Source: CAIMMJ01 sp037131955
Lineage (GTDB): Bacteria > Bacteroidota > Bacteroidia > UBA4408
Direction of reading: 5' to 3'
NCBI GenBank assembly: GCA_037131955.1
Contig: JBAXQC010000057.1
Coordinates: forward strand, 1 to 17,568
DNA: 17,568 nt
A model generated the notes under the pieces. The model was not told where the DNA came from. It did not search any database and saw only the letters and a list, made by a program, of their open reading frames with translations. Positions 1 to 5,866 of this stretch are shown here, piece after piece. Position 1 is the first letter of the stretch. Every line of letters starts with the position of its first letter. The translations under genes were made by a program, and so were the position numbers.

Positions 1-269
1 CCTCTTTCTATACACTCTTCGATGGTGTATCTTGGTGGATCTATGAAATAATCCAAAAACTCTAATACAAAGTTATTTCTAGCGTCTGTAATAGGAAAGT
101 TTTCTGCAAAAACCTTAAAAAGACCTTCGTCTTGGCGATTTTCGGCAGTAGTTTCTAATTGGAAAAAATCTTGAAAAGATTGTAATTGTATATCCAAAAA
201 ATCTGGATATGGGATGTGTTTTTTTATTTTCGAGAAAGATATTCTTTCTGCTTTTTTATTTGTTACCAA
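1..269 (-). CDS. rpoB: RNA polymerase beta subunit, N-terminal part (cut by window edge)
   Basis: This is the first ~89 codons of the beta subunit of RNA polymerase, the catalytic core subunit; the rest lies beyond base 1. The translation contains the Bacteroidota RpoB N-terminal signatures DFLDIQLQSFQDFF, NFPITDARNNFVLEFLDYF and DPPRYTIEEC. An in-frame TAA lies two codons upstream of the TTG at 269-267, and no ATG, GTG or other TTG precedes the conserved RISF segment, so TTG is the probable start (V-T-N-K-K-A-E-R follows). The gene follows rplL after 132 bases that contain two perfect hairpins. This is the standard rplKAJL-rpoBC order, so co-transcription with the ribosomal proteins is likely, possibly tuned by those hairpins. 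The identity is certain; the start codon is fairly sure. Confidence 0.93.
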   Translation of the reverse strand, partial: MVTNKKAERISFSKIKKHIPYPDFLDIQLQSFQDFFQLETTAENRQDEGLFKVFAENFPITDARNNFVLEFLDYFIDPPRYTIEECIER

Positions 270-327
270 TGCTTATAAAGTTTTTAAAGTTGACAAAGAA
301 TGAGTTGAACTAATAAAATAACAAATT

Positions 328-363
328 GGTTTAGTCCAAAAAGTGAACTTTTTGGACTAAACC
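328..363 (-). promoter_or_regulatory. Perfect 16-bp hairpin in the rplL-rpoB spacer (attenuator or processing site)
   Basis: The arm GGTTTAGTCCAAAAAG (328-343) and its exact complement (348-363) flank a 4-base loop, giving a perfect 16-bp stem. In the minus-strand transcript the stem is followed by a U-rich but interrupted run (AATTTGTTATTTTATTAG). It is therefore a weak terminator/attenuator or a double-stranded RNase substrate rather than a full terminator. E. coli has an attenuator and an RNase III site at this junction; that this hairpin does the same job is inference. Confidence 0.75.
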
Positions 364-377
364 ATCTGCGAATGAAG

Positions 378-396
378 TGCCAACCTTGGGTTGGCA
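378..396 (-). promoter_or_regulatory. Second perfect hairpin just after the rplL stop
   Basis: TGCCAACC (378-385) and GGTTGGCA (389-396) form a perfect 8-bp GC-containing stem with a 3-base loop. It begins five bases after the rplL stop codon and lies 14 bases before the larger 16-bp hairpin in the transcript. No U-run follows, so it is not a terminator by itself. It may protect the 3' end of a processed rplJL message or cooperate with the next hairpin. Confidence 0.65.
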
Positions 397-401
397 ATTG
401 C

Positions 402-773
402 TTATTTTACTTCTACTTCAGCTCCTGCTTCAGTAAGTTGAGCTTTTAATTGCTCAGCATCTTCTTTGCTAACGCCTTCTTTGATAGGCTTTGGAGCACC
501 ATCAACTAAATCTTTAGCTTCTTTTAGTCCAAGACCAGTAAGGTCTTTAACTAATTTTACTACTGCTAATTTGTTTGCACCACCAGCTTTAAGAATTACA
601 TCAAAAGATGTTTTTTCTTCTACTGCTGCTCCGCCCGCAGGGCCGGCTGCTATTGCTACAGCTGCTGCTGCAGGTTCAATACCATATTCATCTTTTAGAA
701 TTGTGGCCAATTCGTTAACTTCTTTAACTGTTAGGTTAACTAGTTGTTCAGCAAATGCTTTTAAGTCTGCCAT
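402..773 (-). CDS. rplL: 50S ribosomal protein L7/L12
   Basis: L7/L12 is the flexible stalk protein of the large subunit. It binds L10 as dimers and recruits and activates translational GTPases such as EF-Tu and EF-G. The 123 residues show the family layout. An N-terminal dimerisation helix region covers about residues 1-35. An Ala/Gly-rich hinge covers about 36-53 (AAAAVAIAAGPAGGAA). The factor-binding C-terminal domain covers about 54-123, with the conserved stretches GANKLAVVKLVKDLTGLGLK and EAKDLVDGAPKPIKEGV. Length matches E. coli (121). The ATG at 773 is in the expected place. It lies 44 bases downstream of rplJ, whose product anchors it, and upstream of rpoB. I see no promoter in the short AT-rich spacer. 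Identity is certain. Confidence 0.98.
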   Translation of the reverse strand: MADLKAFAEQLVNLTVKEVNELATILKDEYGIEPAAAAVAIAAGPAGGAAVEEKTSFDVILKAGGANKLAVVKLVKDLTGLGLKEAKDLVDGAPKPIKEGVSKEDAEQLKAQLTEAGAEVEVK

Positions 774-817
774 TTTTATTGATTTTTAATTGTTAATTTT
801 TAATTGTTGTTTATTAA

Positions 818-1342
818 TTACTCCGGTTTTTCAGAAAGAGTTTTGATTATTCCTGCAAGTTTTCCGCCGCTTGATTTAAGAGCAGAAATAACATTTTTAG
901 CAGGTGATTGAAGAAGACCTATAACATCTCCGATAACTTCGTTTTTAGACTTGATAGAAGCTAAAACATCAACTTGGTTATCACCGATATAGATAGATTC
1001 TTGAACATAAGCACCTTTTAAAGCAGGTTTAGTATCTTTATCTTTTCTAAATTCTTTTATTACACGTGCCGGCACGTTTGCAGATTCGCAGAACATTACA
1101 GCGGTTGTACCTTTGAGGCAACCGTAAAGTTCGCTAAAATCTTTACCTGATCTTTCAAATGCCTTTTCTAGTAGTGTGTTTTTTACTACTTTTAATTGAA
1201 TTGCGTTTTGAAAGCACTTTCTTCTAAGTTGATTTACTTTTTCAACTGTAAGTGAGGAAGTGTCGGTAAGGTAGAAATTGCTATTGTTAGCAATGGTTTC
1301 TACCAGTGAGTTAATTGCTAATTCTTTTTCTTCTCTTTTCAT
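818..1342 (-). CDS. rplJ: 50S ribosomal protein L10
   Basis: L10 forms the base of the ribosomal stalk: its N-terminal domain binds 23S rRNA and its C-terminal helix binds L7/L12 dimers. The 174-residue product starts MKREEKELAINSLVETIA and carries the family segments RRKCFQNAIQLKVVKNTLLEKA (about residues 40-61) and GCLKGTTAVMFCE (about 74-86). It ends in the helix-forming C-terminus that docks L7/L12. E. coli L10 is 165 residues, so length is normal. The gene sits between rplA (24 bases upstream) and rplL (44 bases downstream). In E. coli, L10-L7/L12 represses its own leader. Here the 24-base rplA-rplJ gap is too short to hold such a leader, so any similar control would have to use the 3' end of rplA. 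Confidence 0.97.
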   Translation of the reverse strand: MKREEKELAINSLVETIANNSNFYLTDTSSLTVEKVNQLRRKCFQNAIQLKVVKNTLLEKAFERSGKDFSELYGCLKGTTAVMFCESANVPARVIKEFRKDKDTKPALKGAYVQESIYIGDNQVDVLASIKSKNEVIGDVIGLLQSPAKNVISALKSSGGKLAGIIKTLSEKPE

Positions 1343-1366
1343 CGCTTAAAGCTTTTTTGTGATTAA

Positions 1367-2062
1367 TTAAGCACCCACTGATTTAGGGTCAACTTTTACT
1401 CCAGGGCTCATGGTACTAGACATGCTTATTGATTTTACATAAGTACCTTTAGCTGCCGATGGCTTTAGTTTGATGATAGTAGAAATAAGTTCGGCTGCAT
1501 TTTCCGAAAGTTTTTGTTGATCAAAAGATGCTTTTCCAATTGAAGCGTGAATGATACCAGTCTTGTCAACTTTAAAGTCGATTTTACCAGCTTTTACTTC
1601 TTTCACTGCTTTACCTACTTCCATCGTAACGGTTCCGGTTTTTGGATTAGGCATTAAGCCTCTTGGTCCTAAAATCTTTCCTAAGGCTCCTACTTTTCCC
1701 ATTGCACTTGGTACAGTGATGATAACATCGATATCTGTCCAACCGCCCTTGATTTTTTCTATGTACTCATCCAAACCTACAAAGTCAGCGCCAGCTTCTT
1801 TAGCTTCGGCTTCTTTATCTGGAGTACAAAGAGCTAATACACGAACGGTTTTTCCTGTTCCATGCGGAAGGGTAACAATACCTCTTACCATTTGGTTAGC
1901 TTTTCTTGGGTCAACACCCAATCTTACAGCTACATCAACAGAGGCATCAAATTTTGTGGTTGTAACATTTTTAACCACTTTAGATGCTTCTTGTAAGGGA
2001 TACGATTTTTCGAGGTCAACCTTTGCAAGTGCAGCTTTCCTGTTTTTGCTCAGTTTTGCCAT
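1367..2062 (-). CDS. rplA: 50S ribosomal protein L1
   Basis: L1 binds the mobile L1 stalk of 23S rRNA, helps release deacylated tRNA from the E site, and in many bacteria represses its own operon. The 231 residues contain the L1 signatures RKANQMVRGIVTLPHGTGK (about residues 53-71), the GADFVGLDEYIEKIKGGW segment, and GKVGALGKILGPRGLMPNPK (about 122-141). The length agrees with E. coli (234). It follows rplK after 18 bases and precedes rplJ by 24, so it lies in the middle of one transcription unit. The ATG at 2062 is the natural start (MAKLSKNRKAAL). Identity is certain; regulation by L1 is a family expectation, not shown here. Confidence 0.97.
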   Translation of the reverse strand: MAKLSKNRKAALAKVDLEKSYPLQEASKVVKNVTTTKFDASVDVAVRLGVDPRKANQMVRGIVTLPHGTGKTVRVLALCTPDKEAEAKEAGADFVGLDEYIEKIKGGWTDIDVIITVPSAMGKVGALGKILGPRGLMPNPKTGTVTMEVGKAVKEVKAGKIDFKVDKTGIIHASIGKASFDQQKLSENAAELISTIIKLKPSAAKGTYVKSISMSSTMSPGVKVDPKSVGA

Positions 2063-2080
2063 TTTTCTTGTTATTAATTA

Positions 2081-2527
2081 TTACTTTTTTGTTAGTGGTG
2101 AATCGCCTGTTACAGCAATACCCATACTCCTGGCTGTTCCTGCTACCATACTCATGGCAGAATTAATGGTAAAACAATTCATGTCTACCATTTTTTCTTC
2201 TGCAATTGTTTTTACTTGATCCCAAGAAATTTGACCAGCTTTTTTTCTGTTAGATTCAGCTGAACCAGATTTAATTTTAGCCACTTCTAGAATTGAAATT
2301 GCCACCGGTGGTTTTTTGATGACGAAATCAAAAGATTTGTCAGAATAAACCGTGATGATAACTGGCAATACTTTACCTGCTAAATCTTGAGTTCTTGCAT
2401 TAAACTGCTTGCAAAATTCCATGATGTTTACACCCTTTGAACCTAGTGCTGGTCCAATTGGGGGTGAAGGATTAGCAGCTCCGCCTTTTACTTGGAGTTT
2501 TACGAATCCTGTTACTTCTTTTGCCAT
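2081..2527 (-). CDS. rplK: 50S ribosomal protein L11
   Basis: L11 lies at the GTPase-associated centre of the large subunit, binds 23S rRNA and contributes to factor binding and, in many bacteria, to the stringent response. The 148-residue product begins MAKEVTGFVKLQVKGGAANP. It contains the Pro-rich PSPPIGPALGSKGVNIMEFC segment (about residues 21-40) of the N-terminal domain and, near the C-terminus, the rRNA-binding segment with MNCFTINSAMSMVAGTARSM (about 120-139). Length is normal (E. coli 142). It is separated from nusG by 77 bases that contain a hairpin and is 18 bases upstream of rplA. Identity is certain. Confidence 0.97.
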   Translation of the reverse strand: MAKEVTGFVKLQVKGGAANPSPPIGPALGSKGVNIMEFCKQFNARTQDLAGKVLPVIITVYSDKSFDFVIKKPPVAISILEVAKIKSGSAESNRKKAGQISWDQVKTIAEEKMVDMNCFTINSAMSMVAGTARSMGIAVTGDSPLTKK

Positions 2528-2567
2528 TGTTTAAGTTTATGATTTATATAATAAATTTCTTTTGCAG

Positions 2568-2590
2568 TTCATAAGTGGAAGCCTCATGAA
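2568..2590 (-). promoter_or_regulatory. Hairpin in the rplK leader (nusG-rplK spacer)
   Basis: In the transcript TTCATGAG (2590-2583) pairs with CTTATGAA (2575-2568) as an 8-bp stem including one G-U pair, leaving a 7-base loop GCTTCCA. The hairpin ends about 40 bases before the rplK start. No U-run follows, so it is not a terminator. In other bacteria the leader of rplKA carries the site at which L1 represses translation. This hairpin is a candidate for that role or for RNA processing, which I cannot confirm from one sequence. Confidence 0.4.
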
Positions 2591-2604
2591 AACAATTAGA
2601 AAGT

Positions 2605-3165
2605 TTATCCAATTTCTTTTTCTACTTGCATGTAGCCCAATTCTAATGGTGTTTTTCTTCCAAAAATCTTCACCATTACTTTCAATTTCTTTTTTTCTTC
2701 GTTTATTTCTTCAATTACACCAGAAAAACTATTAAATGGACCATCAATTACTTTTACCATTTCGCCTACAACGTAAGGGTTGTTCATTTCTTCGTCTTGA
2801 ACAGCAAGTTGATCTACTTTTCCTAGAATTCTATTTACTTCTTGAATTCTTAATGGTGTAGGGTCACCGTTTTTGTCACCAAGAAAACCAATTACGCCAT
2901 TTATATTTTTTATGGTGTGAACAAGTTCTCCTAAAAGTGCCGCTTCCATTAAAATATAACCTGGAAAGAAATTTCTTTCTTTGCTGATTTTCTTACCGTT
3001 TCTAATTTGATAAATTTTCTCTGTCGGAATCAATACTTGAGCAACAAGATCTGCTAGTCCAACACGATTTATCTCAACTTCGATATACTGTTTAACCTTT
3101 TTTTCTTTACCGCTAACAGCCCTTACAACGTACCATTTCTTTACTTGTTGGTCAGTCATTTGCAT
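2605..3165 (-). CDS. nusG: Transcription elongation/antitermination factor NusG
   Basis: NusG binds the clamp helices of RNA polymerase through its NGN domain, increases processivity and couples transcription to translation or Rho through its KOW domain. The 186-residue product has an NGN domain at about residues 9-110 (WYVVRAVSGKEKKVK, then the RNFFPGYILMEA core) and a C-terminal KOW domain at about 132-184 (VGEMVKVIDGPFNSFSGVIE). Length matches E. coli (181). Two ATGs are possible, at 3165 and 3159 (MQMTDQQ). The first overlaps the secE stop as TAATG, typical of translational coupling, and is used here. It lies in the usual secE-nusG-rplK order. Confidence 0.97.
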   Translation of the reverse strand: MQMTDQQVKKWYVVRAVSGKEKKVKQYIEVEINRVGLADLVAQVLIPTEKIYQIRNGKKISKERNFFPGYILMEAALLGELVHTIKNINGVIGFLGDKNGDPTPLRIQEVNRILGKVDQLAVQDEEMNNPYVVGEMVKVIDGPFNSFSGVIEEINEEKKKLKVMVKIFGRKTPLELGYMQVEKEIG

Positions 3166-3362
3166 TAGCTAGATAATTTATATAGATTTTCCATTATGAA
3201 TTTAAAGCCAGTATCCATTGCCAAAATCATAATTGCAATGATTAAACTTGCAATCATTACAACTACGGCACTACTTTGCAGCTCTGGCCATGTTGGCCAA
3301 GAAACTTTTTCCACCAATTCGGTGTATGTTTCTTGAAAATAATTTTTAATTTTTTCTATCAT
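3165..3362 (-). CDS. secE: Preprotein translocase subunit SecE
   Basis: SecE is the small essential subunit of the SecYEG channel that clamps SecY in the inner membrane. The 65-residue product has the conserved amphipathic segment FQETYTELVEKVSWPTWPEL at residues 8-27, then one membrane-spanning segment (about 29-51, AVVVMIASLIIAIMIL) and a short tail, which is the single-span short form of SecE. I chose the ATG at 3362 (MIEKIKNYF). Upstream in-frame GTG/ATG codons at up to 3428 would make the coding region run through the tRNA-Trp gene and give an unrelated Ser-rich N-terminus. The stop overlaps the nusG start by one base. The name is secure from sequence and context. Confidence 0.95.
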   Translation of the reverse strand: MIEKIKNYFQETYTELVEKVSWPTWPELQSSAVVVMIASLIIAIMILAMDTGFKFIMENLYKLSS

Positions 3363-3379
3363 CTCACTGTTTCTTTTTG

Positions 3380-3450
3380 CACGGGTGGAGAGATTCGAAC
3401 TCCCATCAGCGGTTTTGGAGACCGACATTCTACCCTTGAACTACACCCGT
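3380..3450 (-). tRNA. tRNA-Trp (anticodon CCA)
   Basis: The minus strand folds as a 71-base cloverleaf. It has a perfect 7-bp acceptor stem (ACGGGTG/CACCCGT), anticodon loop CTCCAAA with anticodon CCA, the T loop TTCGAAT, and the discriminator G expected for tryptophan. CCA is not encoded. The outermost anticodon-stem pair (27-43) appears to be a T-C mismatch, which is minor but unusual. It lies between tuf and secE, 18 bases before secE, a placement seen in many bacteria. Confidence 0.97.
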
Positions 3451-3478
3451 GTATGGATACTATAGTAAAAAGCAGAAG

Positions 3479-3510
3479 AGGATGCCTCGTGTGAAGACAC
3501 AAAGCATCCT
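3479..3510 (-). promoter_or_regulatory. Two-part hairpin between tuf and tRNA-Trp
   Basis: AGGATGC (3479-3485) pairs with GCATCCT (3504-3510). Beyond a 3x3 internal loop, GTGT (3489-3492) pairs with ACAC (3497-3500) around a GAAG loop. In the minus-strand transcript the helix is followed by CTTCTGCTTTTT, a weak, delayed U-run. It could partly terminate transcription after tuf, lowering secE-nusG expression relative to EF-Tu, or mark the cleavage that frees tRNA-Trp. The fold is clear; the role is inferred. Confidence 0.6.
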
Positions 3511-3530
3511 TTTTCAGCCTCTAGTTTTTA

Positions 3531-4718
3531 TTAAGAAATTATCTCAGTTACCTGTCCAGCACCTACAGTTCTACCACCTTCGCGGATTGCAAAACGTAAA
3601 CCTTTGTCCATAGCAACCGGCATGATAAGATCAACTGTAATAGTTAAGTTATCGCCAGGCATAACCATGTCACGACCTTCTGGCAAGCTAATTTCTCCTG
3701 TAACGTCAGTTGTTCTTAAGTAGAACTGAGGACGGTATTTGTTGTGGAATGGAGTGTGACGTCCACCTTCTTCTTTTTTAAGAACATAAATCTCTGCTTT
3801 GAAAGATTTGTGCGGTGTAATTGAACCTGGTTTAGCGATAACCATACCACGACGGATATTAGTTTTGTCTATACCACGTAATAAAAGACCAACATTGTCA
3901 CCAGCTTCACCACGATCAAGAAGTTTTCTGAACATCTCAACACCAGTTACAACTGATTTTAACTTTTCGTCTTGCATACCCATGATTTCAACTTCATCTC
4001 CTGAGTTGATAACACCAGTTTCAATTCTTCCTGTAGCAACAGTTCCACGACCAGTGATTGAGAAAACGTCTTCAACCGGCATTAGGAATGGTTTGTCAAC
4101 TTCACGAGGAGGAATAGGAATGAAATTATCAACCGCATCCATTAACTCAAGAATTTTTGGCATCCAAGTAGCATCTTTGTTTAATCCACCAAGAGCAGAT
4201 CCACGGATGATTGGAGTATTGTCGCCATCAAATTGATAGAAAGTTAATAACTCACGAATTTCCATTTCAACTAAGTCAAGTAACTCAGCATCGTCAACCA
4301 TGTCTACTTTGTTCATGAAAACAACAATTTTAGGCACGCCAACCTGACGAGCCAAAAGGATGTGTTCACGAGTTTGAGGCATTGGTCCATCAGTTGCTGC
4401 TACCACAAGTATAGCACCGTCCATTTGGGCAGCACCAGTAACCATGTTTTTTACGTAGTCAGCGTGACCTGGACAGTCAACGTGAGCGTAGTGACGATTT
4501 TTTGTTGCATACTCTACGTGAGAAGTATTAATGGTAATACCACGTTCTTTTTCTTCCGGAGCATTATCAATAGAAGCAAAATCTCTTACTTCTGCAAAAC
4601 CCATGTCTGCTAAAACTGATGTAATAGCTGCGGTAAGGGTAGTTTTACCGTGGTCAACGTGACCAATGGTTCCAATGTTTACATGTGGTTTGGAACGGTC
4701 GAATTTTTCTTTTGCCAT
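3531..4718 (-). CDS. tuf: Translation elongation factor Tu
   Basis: EF-Tu is the GTPase that delivers aminoacyl-tRNA to the ribosomal A site. The 395-residue product has all G-domain motifs in order: GHVDHGKT (residues 19-26), the switch I segment RGITIN, DCPGHADY, NKVD and GSAL. Beta-barrel domains II (GRGTVATGRIETG) and III, ending GAGQVTEIIS, follow. Length equals the family norm (394-396). The ATG at 4718 gives the canonical MAKEKF start. It follows tRNA-Thr(GGT) after 205 bases and precedes tRNA-Trp. Within that spacer I find no convincing TAnnTTTG promoter, so read-through from the tRNA operon promoter near 5400 is the likely source of transcription. No second tuf copy is present in the window. 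Confidence 0.98.
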   Translation of the reverse strand: MAKEKFDRSKPHVNIGTIGHVDHGKTTLTAAITSVLADMGFAEVRDFASIDNAPEEKERGITINTSHVEYATKNRHYAHVDCPGHADYVKNMVTGAAQMDGAILVVAATDGPMPQTREHILLARQVGVPKIVVFMNKVDMVDDAELLDLVEMEIRELLTFYQFDGDNTPIIRGSALGGLNKDATWMPKILELMDAVDNFIPIPPREVDKPFLMPVEDVFSITGRGTVATGRIETGVINSGDEVEIMGMQDEKLKSVVTGVEMFRKLLDRGEAGDNVGLLLRGIDKTNIRRGMVIAKPGSITPHKSFKAEIYVLKKEEGGRHTPFHNKYRPQFYLRTTDVTGEISLPEGRDMVMPGDNLTITVDLIMPVAMDKGLRFAIREGGRTVGAGQVTEIIS

Positions 4719-4923
4719 GTTAAAAAACGATTTATTGTTATATTTATGTTTCTAGTTTTCGTTTCCTACCCTAAAATATTGCTAGTAAAAGCAACTTGAA
4801 AATTTTTAATTATTAAAATAACCAGGTGTTTTCATACCCTTTTTTTTGTGTTTAGCTTTTTCAATTCCAACTTCCAAAAAAACACACGCCGAAATATCAA
4901 TTTCCTAAAGGCTGTTGAGATAG

Positions 4924-4995
<72 letters not shown>

Positions 4996-5004
4996 TTAAT
5001 TTTG

Positions 5005-5077
5005 AGCGGAAGACCGGGCTCGAACCGGCCACCCTCAGCTTGGAAGGCTGATGCTCTACCAAATGAGCTACTTCCGC
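5005..5077 (-). tRNA. tRNA-Gly (anticodon TCC)
   Basis: The 73-base cloverleaf has acceptor stem GCGGAAG/CTTCCGC, anticodon stem TCAGC/GCTGA around CTTCCAA (anticodon TCC) and T loop TTCGAGC. CCA is not encoded. It lies 9 bases upstream of tRNA-Thr(GGT) and corresponds to glyT of the E. coli tufB operon. Confidence 0.97.
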
Positions 5078-5097
5078 TAGTGATCAAAATTATCCTA

Positions 5098-5121
5098 GAA
5101 GTAAAACCTTAATTTTACTTC
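5098..5121 (-). promoter_or_regulatory. Hairpin in the tRNA-Tyr/tRNA-Gly spacer
   Basis: GAAGTAAAA (5098-5106) and TTTTACTTC (5113-5121) form a perfect 9-bp stem with a 6-base loop in the 104-base gap between tRNA-Tyr and tRNA-Gly, the longest gap within this tRNA cluster. It has no U-run, so an RNA-processing role is more likely than termination. Confidence 0.4.
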
Positions 5122-5181
5122 ATTTCCTTTTTATTTTAAAGAACTAAAACCTCTTTTACTGAAGGTTACCCTCTCTTTCTG

Positions 5182-5262
5182 TGGGGAGAGAAGGATTCGA
5201 ACCTTCGAAGCTTTCGCAACGGATTTACAGTCCGTCCCATTTGGCCACTCTGGTATCTCCCC
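5182..5262 (-). tRNA. tRNA-Tyr (anticodon GTA)
   Basis: The 81-base class II tRNA has acceptor stem GGGGAGA/TCTCCCC, anticodon GTA in loop CTGTAAA, a long variable arm, T loop TTCGAAT and discriminator A. CCA is not encoded. It corresponds to tyrU of the E. coli tufB operon. Confidence 0.97.
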
Positions 5263-5283
5263 TTCTATTTTCACTTAATATAG

Positions 5284-5357
5284 AGCCGATGGAGGGATTC
5301 GAACCCCCGACCAGCTGATTACAAATCAGCTGCTCTGGCCAACTGAGCTACATCGGC
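5284..5357 (-). tRNA. tRNA-Thr (anticodon TGT)
   Basis: The 74-base cloverleaf has acceptor stem GCCGATG/CATCGGC, anticodon stem GCTGA/TCAGC around TTTGTAA (anticodon TGT) and T loop TTCGAAT. CCA is not encoded. It is the first gene of the tRNA-tuf unit, 40 bases below the predicted -7 box, and corresponds to thrU of the E. coli tufB operon. Confidence 0.97.
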
Positions 5358-5396
5358 AATGTGTCAAAAAACGATTCCATTTTTTAAAATGGACTG

Positions 5397-5426
5397 CAAA
5401 TGTAAGAATGATTTTTGGATTGCAAA
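5397..5426 (-). promoter_or_regulatory. Predicted promoter of the tRNA-tuf operon
   Basis: On the minus strand a -7 box TACATTTG (5404-5397) matches the Bacteroidota consensus TAnnTTTG, and a -33 box TTTG (5426-5423) lies 18 bases upstream, close to the usual spacing. The predicted start near 5390 falls inside a small inverted repeat (5377-5392, CCATTTT/AAAATGG), about 33 bases before tRNA-Thr(TGT). This is the clearest promoter in the window. Confidence 0.72.
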
Positions 5427-5514
5427 ATTTTTTTTTAAATATTAGAGTAAATATGGTTTTGAATGAAAATAATTTCTGAAAATCATACATTTAAAATTAA
5501 AATCAAACCTAACA

Positions 5515-5548
5515 TAAAGTAAAAAAGCGGGCTAAAATAGCCCGCTTT
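5515..5548 (-). terminator. Rho-independent terminator of hpf
   Basis: The arm AAAGCGGGCTA (5524-5534) and TAGCCCGCTTT (5538-5548) form a perfect 11-bp GC-rich stem with a 3-base loop. In the minus-strand direction it is followed by a T-run (5526-5521) and TACTTTA. It starts 22 bases after the hpf stop and isolates hpf from the tRNA-tuf promoter downstream. Confidence 0.9.
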
Positions 5549-5569
5549 CGAAAAGTTTGTAATAGAATT

Positions 5570-5866
5570 TTAAATTTTTACTTTTTCTTTCGTTTTTAAC
5601 AATTGTTTTTTTAAAGCATCAATTGTTGTGTCAATTGATTCTTCGAAGGATTTACATTGTTTTTTTGCAAACATATCGCTTCCGGATATATGAATTTTTA
5701 TTTCGGCAATTTTGTTATCGGGCACTGAGGCTTTGTCGAGTTTTAGGATTACGTCGCAAAGGATAATGCCGTCGTGAAAGTGGTTTAATTTTTCTATTCT
5801 TTCGTGAATAAAATCGATAAGCTTTTTGTCTGCGTCGAAATGAACTGACTGAATTTTGATGTCCAT
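5570..5866 (-). CDS. hpf: Ribosome hibernation-promoting factor (short HPF/RaiA family)
   Basis: This 98-residue protein belongs to the HPF/YfiA family, which binds the decoding region of the 30S subunit during slow growth and inactivates or dimerises ribosomes. It has the family order of elements. It starts MDIKIQSVHFDADKKLIDFI (first strand and helix), then RIEKLNHFHDGIILCDVILKL. Next comes the Lys-rich strand IAEIKIHISGSDMFAKK, and last the helix FEESIDTTIDALKKQL. It lacks the C-terminal dimerisation domain of long HPF, so it is the short type (E. coli HPF 95 residues). ATG at 5866 is the only good start. It lies upstream of the tRNA-tuf operon on the same strand but has its own terminator. 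The xerC/D-like recombinase often found next to it in Bacteroidota is not present here. Confidence 0.88.
   Translation of the reverse strand: MDIKIQSVHFDADKKLIDFIHERIEKLNHFHDGIILCDVILKLDKASVPDNKIAEIKIHISGSDMFAKKQCKSFEESIDTTIDALKKQLLKTKEKVKI

Noticed and set aside
466..789. Plus-strand frame inside rplL
   Set aside because: It is the antisense shadow of a certain ribosomal-protein gene.
774..817. Repeated TTTTTAATTGTT in the rplJ-rplL gap
   Set aside because: Two copies of a low-complexity AT motif in a short spacer; likely chance.
1551..2219. Long plus-strand frame over rplA and rplK
   Set aside because: Shadow of two conserved genes; no start context or family likeness.
3363..3428. N-terminal extension of secE
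   Set aside because: The in-frame upstream region runs through most of the tRNA-Trp gene and encodes a Ser/Arg-rich stretch unlike SecE; the ATG at 3362 gives a normal 65-residue SecE.
4779..4794. TTGCT/AGCAA hairpin upstream of tuf as a terminator
   Set aside because: Only five base pairs, and it would end transcription before tuf, for which I find no separate convincing promoter.
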